DNA of 6,725 nucleotides from Clostridiales bacterium (GTDB lineage: Bacteria; Bacillota_A; Clostridia; Oscillospirales; Oscillospiraceae), in assembly GCA_019417795.1 (NCBI GenBank), contig DXUR01000143.1, positions 1 to 6,725 on the forward strand, written 5' to 3'. Of this stretch, positions 5,185 through 6,725 are shown in pieces (the stretch's first letter is position 1; each line of letters starts with the position of its first letter). The notes below the pieces were generated by a model that worked only from the letters and a program-made list of their open reading frames with translations, made no database searches and was not told the DNA's origin. The translations under genes were made by a program, and so were the position numbers.

Positions 5185-5846
5185 GCTTCTTTGCTATTGG
5201 CTTTTTTGAGAAGCTCTTTTTGGAGTCTCTGCAGTCTTTCATTGATACCATCAGCGGTATTTTGCTGAGCGCTTCGGATCACCTTTGCGATGTTCTGCTG
5301 GAGCTGCGCCTGGTAGGTTGACTTATCGCCAAGGAGCGTGTTGATTGCCTGAACTACCACATTTTCCAATACCGGCTCATTGACGGTTCTGGCGTGGCAT
5401 TCCTGTCCGGTTGGCTCCAGTCTACTGATGCAGCGCCAGACGATGGATTTGCAGCCGCGATTGTTCCAGTGGATTCTGCGGAACATTTCACCGCATTCGC
5501 CGCAAATGACAATCTGTGCAAAGCAGTGGTTGCAGCTGTAGGAGCGCTTTTTGCCATTGGCACTGGTTTTGACCACTCGCCTGCGTACCAGCTCTTCCTG
5601 TACCCGCAAGAAGATGTCCTTTGGAATGATTGCTTCGTGGTTGCCCTCCACATAGTATTGCGGAACAATGTCATTGTTCTTCACTCTGGTTTTATTCAGG
5701 AAGTCTATGGTGTAGGTTTTCTGTAGAAGCGCATCGCCGATATATTTCTCATTGTGCAGGATCTTGTTGATGGTGCTGGTCCACCATTTTGTTTTGCCAG
5801 CGCCGGTGAGGATGCCGTCTGCTTCCAGGCCTTTTGCAATCCGGTC
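5103..5846 (-). pseudogene. Large serine recombinase, C-terminal remnant truncated at both ends
   Basis: About 241 recombinase-like residues run from DRIAKGLEADGILTGAGK (codon at 5846) to REQHEKCTV (codon ending 5124). Fragment residues 1-85 match the recombinase DNA-binding domain (WWTSTINKILHNEKYIGDAL). Residues 115-150 are the zinc ribbon (CGEC, then three further Cys, the last in QECHA). Residues 180-240 form the long coiled coil (INERLQRLQKELLKK). The whole N-terminal catalytic domain with the active-site serine is missing, and so is the C-terminal tail. Full-length members are about 500-550 residues and move conjugative or mobilizable elements. The frame continues upstream to 6104 without homology and runs 3' into antisense istA to a stop at 5103-5105. 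It cannot be an active recombinase. Confidence 0.85.
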
Positions 5847-5851
5847 CATAG

Positions 5852-6088
5852 AGTAAAGGCATTGTCGTAAAGAAGCTCCTCGGTTACCGCCGCTGTTTTC
5901 AGAAGCTGGACGGCACCTTCCGGCCCCCTGAACCCAAACTGGAAACGGATGTCCCGCAATCGGGGAATGGTCCCGGAGTACAGGCAGCGGAAGGCGAATT
6001 ACCTGATTTGAATGAAATATCCGATTCCGGTAAAAGCAGACGGAGAGCAGATATAGCATACGAAGAACCCTTGGCGCAGCCTGAATAG
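5852..6088 (+). pseudogene. Unassigned C-terminal gene fragment ending in a terminator
   Basis: After TAG 5849-5851 a 78-codon frame runs to TAG 6086-6088. It reads VKKLLGYRRCFQKLDG, then FRPPEPKLETDVPQ, then a hydrophilic low-complexity tail ending ADIAYEEPLAQPE. No start codon or ribosome binding site fits, and the left edge coincides with the broken end of the recombinase, so this looks like the 3' end of another gene left by the same rearrangement. The stop codon lies inside a strong + strand terminator, which supports the direction. The minus strand is also open across 5847-5990 with GC-rich third positions, so the opposite reading is possible. The family is not recognised. Confidence 0.35.
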
Positions 6089-6100
6089 GCTGCGCCTTTT
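6073..6100 (+). terminator. Rho-independent terminator
   Basis: GGCGCAGCC (6073-6081), loop TGAATA, GGCTGCGCC (6088-6096), then TTTT. The T-tract is on the + side only (the minus side is followed by AAGGG), so it ends a + strand transcript. Confidence 0.85.
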
Positions 6101-6124
6101 GCATATAAAAGCGGACAAAGACGA

Positions 6125-6144
6125 GCGCATCGGTTCAGATGCGC
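6125..6144 (-). terminator. Hairpin, possible minus-strand terminator
   Basis: GCGCATC (6125-6131) and GATGCGC (6138-6144) with a 6-base loop. Read on the minus strand it is followed by TCGTCTTTGTCC, a weak T-rich tail. It could end minus transcripts coming from fhs, or belong to the adjacent short frame. Confidence 0.4.
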
Positions 6145-6159
6145 CCGCCTTTTCTGCAC

Positions 6160-6258
6160 TTATTCTTGCTGCTTGGCCCGCTGCTTTGCAACGCTTGCGT
6201 GATGCTTTGCTTTGGATGTTTCCCCATGGGGCAGGTCCCACGGGCCCCTCGATTTCAC
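6160..6258 (-). CDS. Short basic ORF, doubtful or remnant
   Basis: A 32-codon minus frame starting at GTG 6256-6258, directly after a TGA, and ending TAA 6160-6162. It contains GPWDLPHGETSKAKHHAS and ends VAKQRAKQQE. No ribosome binding site is evident. The basic, alanine-rich tail resembles the natural end of a protein, so it may be the last piece of a decayed gene. Otherwise 6101-6346 holds only hairpins. Confidence 0.2.
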   Translation of the reverse strand: MKSRGPWDLPHGETSKAKHHASVAKQRAKQQE

Positions 6259-6260
6259 TC

Positions 6261-6289
6261 AAATTGCCCGAAATGAATCTGGGCAATTT
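6261..6289. repeat. Inverted repeat
   Basis: AAATTGCCC (6261-6269) and GGGCAATTT (6281-6289) with an 11-base loop. There is no T-tract on either side. It may be a stabilising hairpin or protein site. Confidence 0.45.
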
Positions 6290-6317
6290 CAAGGTGTCAC
6301 TTTGCGAAACGCTTGTA

Positions 6318-6333
6318 CGCCGCATTTGCGGCG
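6318..6333 (-). terminator. GC-rich hairpin after fhs
   Basis: CGCCGCA/TGCGGCG forms a compact hairpin 14 bases past the fhs stop, next to GGCATGGTCATGCC-type pairing (6333-6346). It lacks a real U-tract, so termination is uncertain. Confidence 0.4.
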
Positions 6334-6346
6334 GCATGACCATGCC

Positions 6347-6725
6347 TCAGAACAATCCGGTGATCTTTCCGTCCTTGTCCACGTCGATCTTTTCGGCAGC
6401 GGGGACCTTGGGAAGACCCGGCATGGTCATGATGTCACCCGTGAGGGCTACGATGAACCCGGCGCCGGCGCTGACCTTCAGGTTCCGCACGGTGACGGTG
6501 AAGCCCTCGGGCGCACCCAGCAGAGTGGGATCGTCGGACAGGGAATACTGGGTCTTTGCCATGCACACCGGCAGATCGCCGAAGCCCAGATCAAAGAGCT
6601 GCTGGGCCTGCTTCTGGGCGGCGGGGGTCAGGACGGCCTGCGCGCCGCCGTAGACCCGGTTTACAATGGCATTGAGCTTATAGATGAGAGAGGTGTTGTC
6701 GGGATAGGCGAAGGTAAATTCCTCC
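6347..6725 (-). CDS. fhs: Formate-tetrahydrofolate ligase (C-terminal part)
   Basis: The frame is open from the right edge and ends at TGA 6347-6349, giving the last 125 residues of a protein usually about 555 long. The sequence is highly characteristic of the family: [20 protein letters not shown], then [30 protein letters not shown] and the ending [18 protein letters not shown] followed by TGLF. The enzyme is cytoplasmic and makes 10-formyl-tetrahydrofolate from formate, ATP and tetrahydrofolate. In anaerobes it feeds purine synthesis, formyl-methionine and the methyl branch of acetogenesis. The start, promoter and catalytic ATP-binding part are outside the window. No defect is seen in the visible part. 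Confidence 0.97.
   Translation of the reverse strand, partial: EEFTFAYPDNTSLIYKLNAIVNRVYGGAQAVLTPAAQKQAQQLFDLGFGDLPVCMAKTQYSLSDDPTLLGAPEGFTVTVRNLKVSAGAGFIVALTGDIMTMPGLPKVPAAEKIDVDKDGKITGLF

Noticed and set aside
5394..5726. Plus-strand 110-codon ORF within the recombinase
   Set aside because: Antisense to the zinc ribbon and DNA-binding domain, which are clearly the coding sense.

Overview
The window looks like chromosomal DNA from an anaerobic Firmicute, most likely a GC-rich gut Oscillospiraceae/Ruminococcaceae relative. This is inferred from GC-rich codon choice, strong AAGGAGG-type ribosome binding sites, a Clostridia-type formate-tetrahydrofolate ligase, a Clostridia-type NCS2 permease and large-serine-recombinase debris. 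It cannot be narrowed to a genus by eye.

Left part (1-2386, all + strand). The window opens inside the C-terminal two thirds of a periplasmic-type ABC substrate-binding protein (FbpA/AfuA-like) that ends at 636. A 134-base gap follows, filled by three overlapping hairpins that could form alternative structures. Next comes a two-gene unit: an unrecognised four-helix membrane protein (771-1427) and, 26 bases later, a HAD-superfamily hydrolase (1454-2260). The HAD protein lacks the second Asp of motif I. A strong hairpin at 2350-2386 probably ends this unit.

Middle (2387-4142). A structured intergenic stretch (2406-2562) holds three successive hairpins and a possible 40-codon ORF. A hairpin at 2673-2712 follows. 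The minus strand then carries a complete NCS2 nucleobase permease (2778-4142) with a good sigma-A-type promoter, a roughly 90-base leader and a possible 14-codon upstream ORF. Two residues equivalent to the key carboxylates of E. coli XanQ appear to be replaced.

Right-middle (4143-6346) is a graveyard of mobile-element pieces. It holds an unassigned short reading-frame fragment, then the left end of an IS21-family element with a terminal hairpin and four 22-bp-spaced TTGAGCAC repeats. The first ~129 codons of istA follow and are joined head-to-head with the C-terminal part of a large serine recombinase on the other strand. The join falls in CACCGTGCAC, which fits both genes. Beyond the recombinase lies another unassigned fragment ending in a clear + strand terminator, then a hairpin-rich noncoding stretch.

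Right edge (6347-6725, - strand): the last 125 codons of formate-tetrahydrofolate ligase (fhs), an enzyme of one-carbon metabolism.

I see no CRISPR array, tRNA, rRNA or complete novel system. The best candidates for something new are the overlapping hairpin leader at 671-752, the structured region at 2406-2562, and the permease with altered active-site residues. All need database or structural checks that I could not run.
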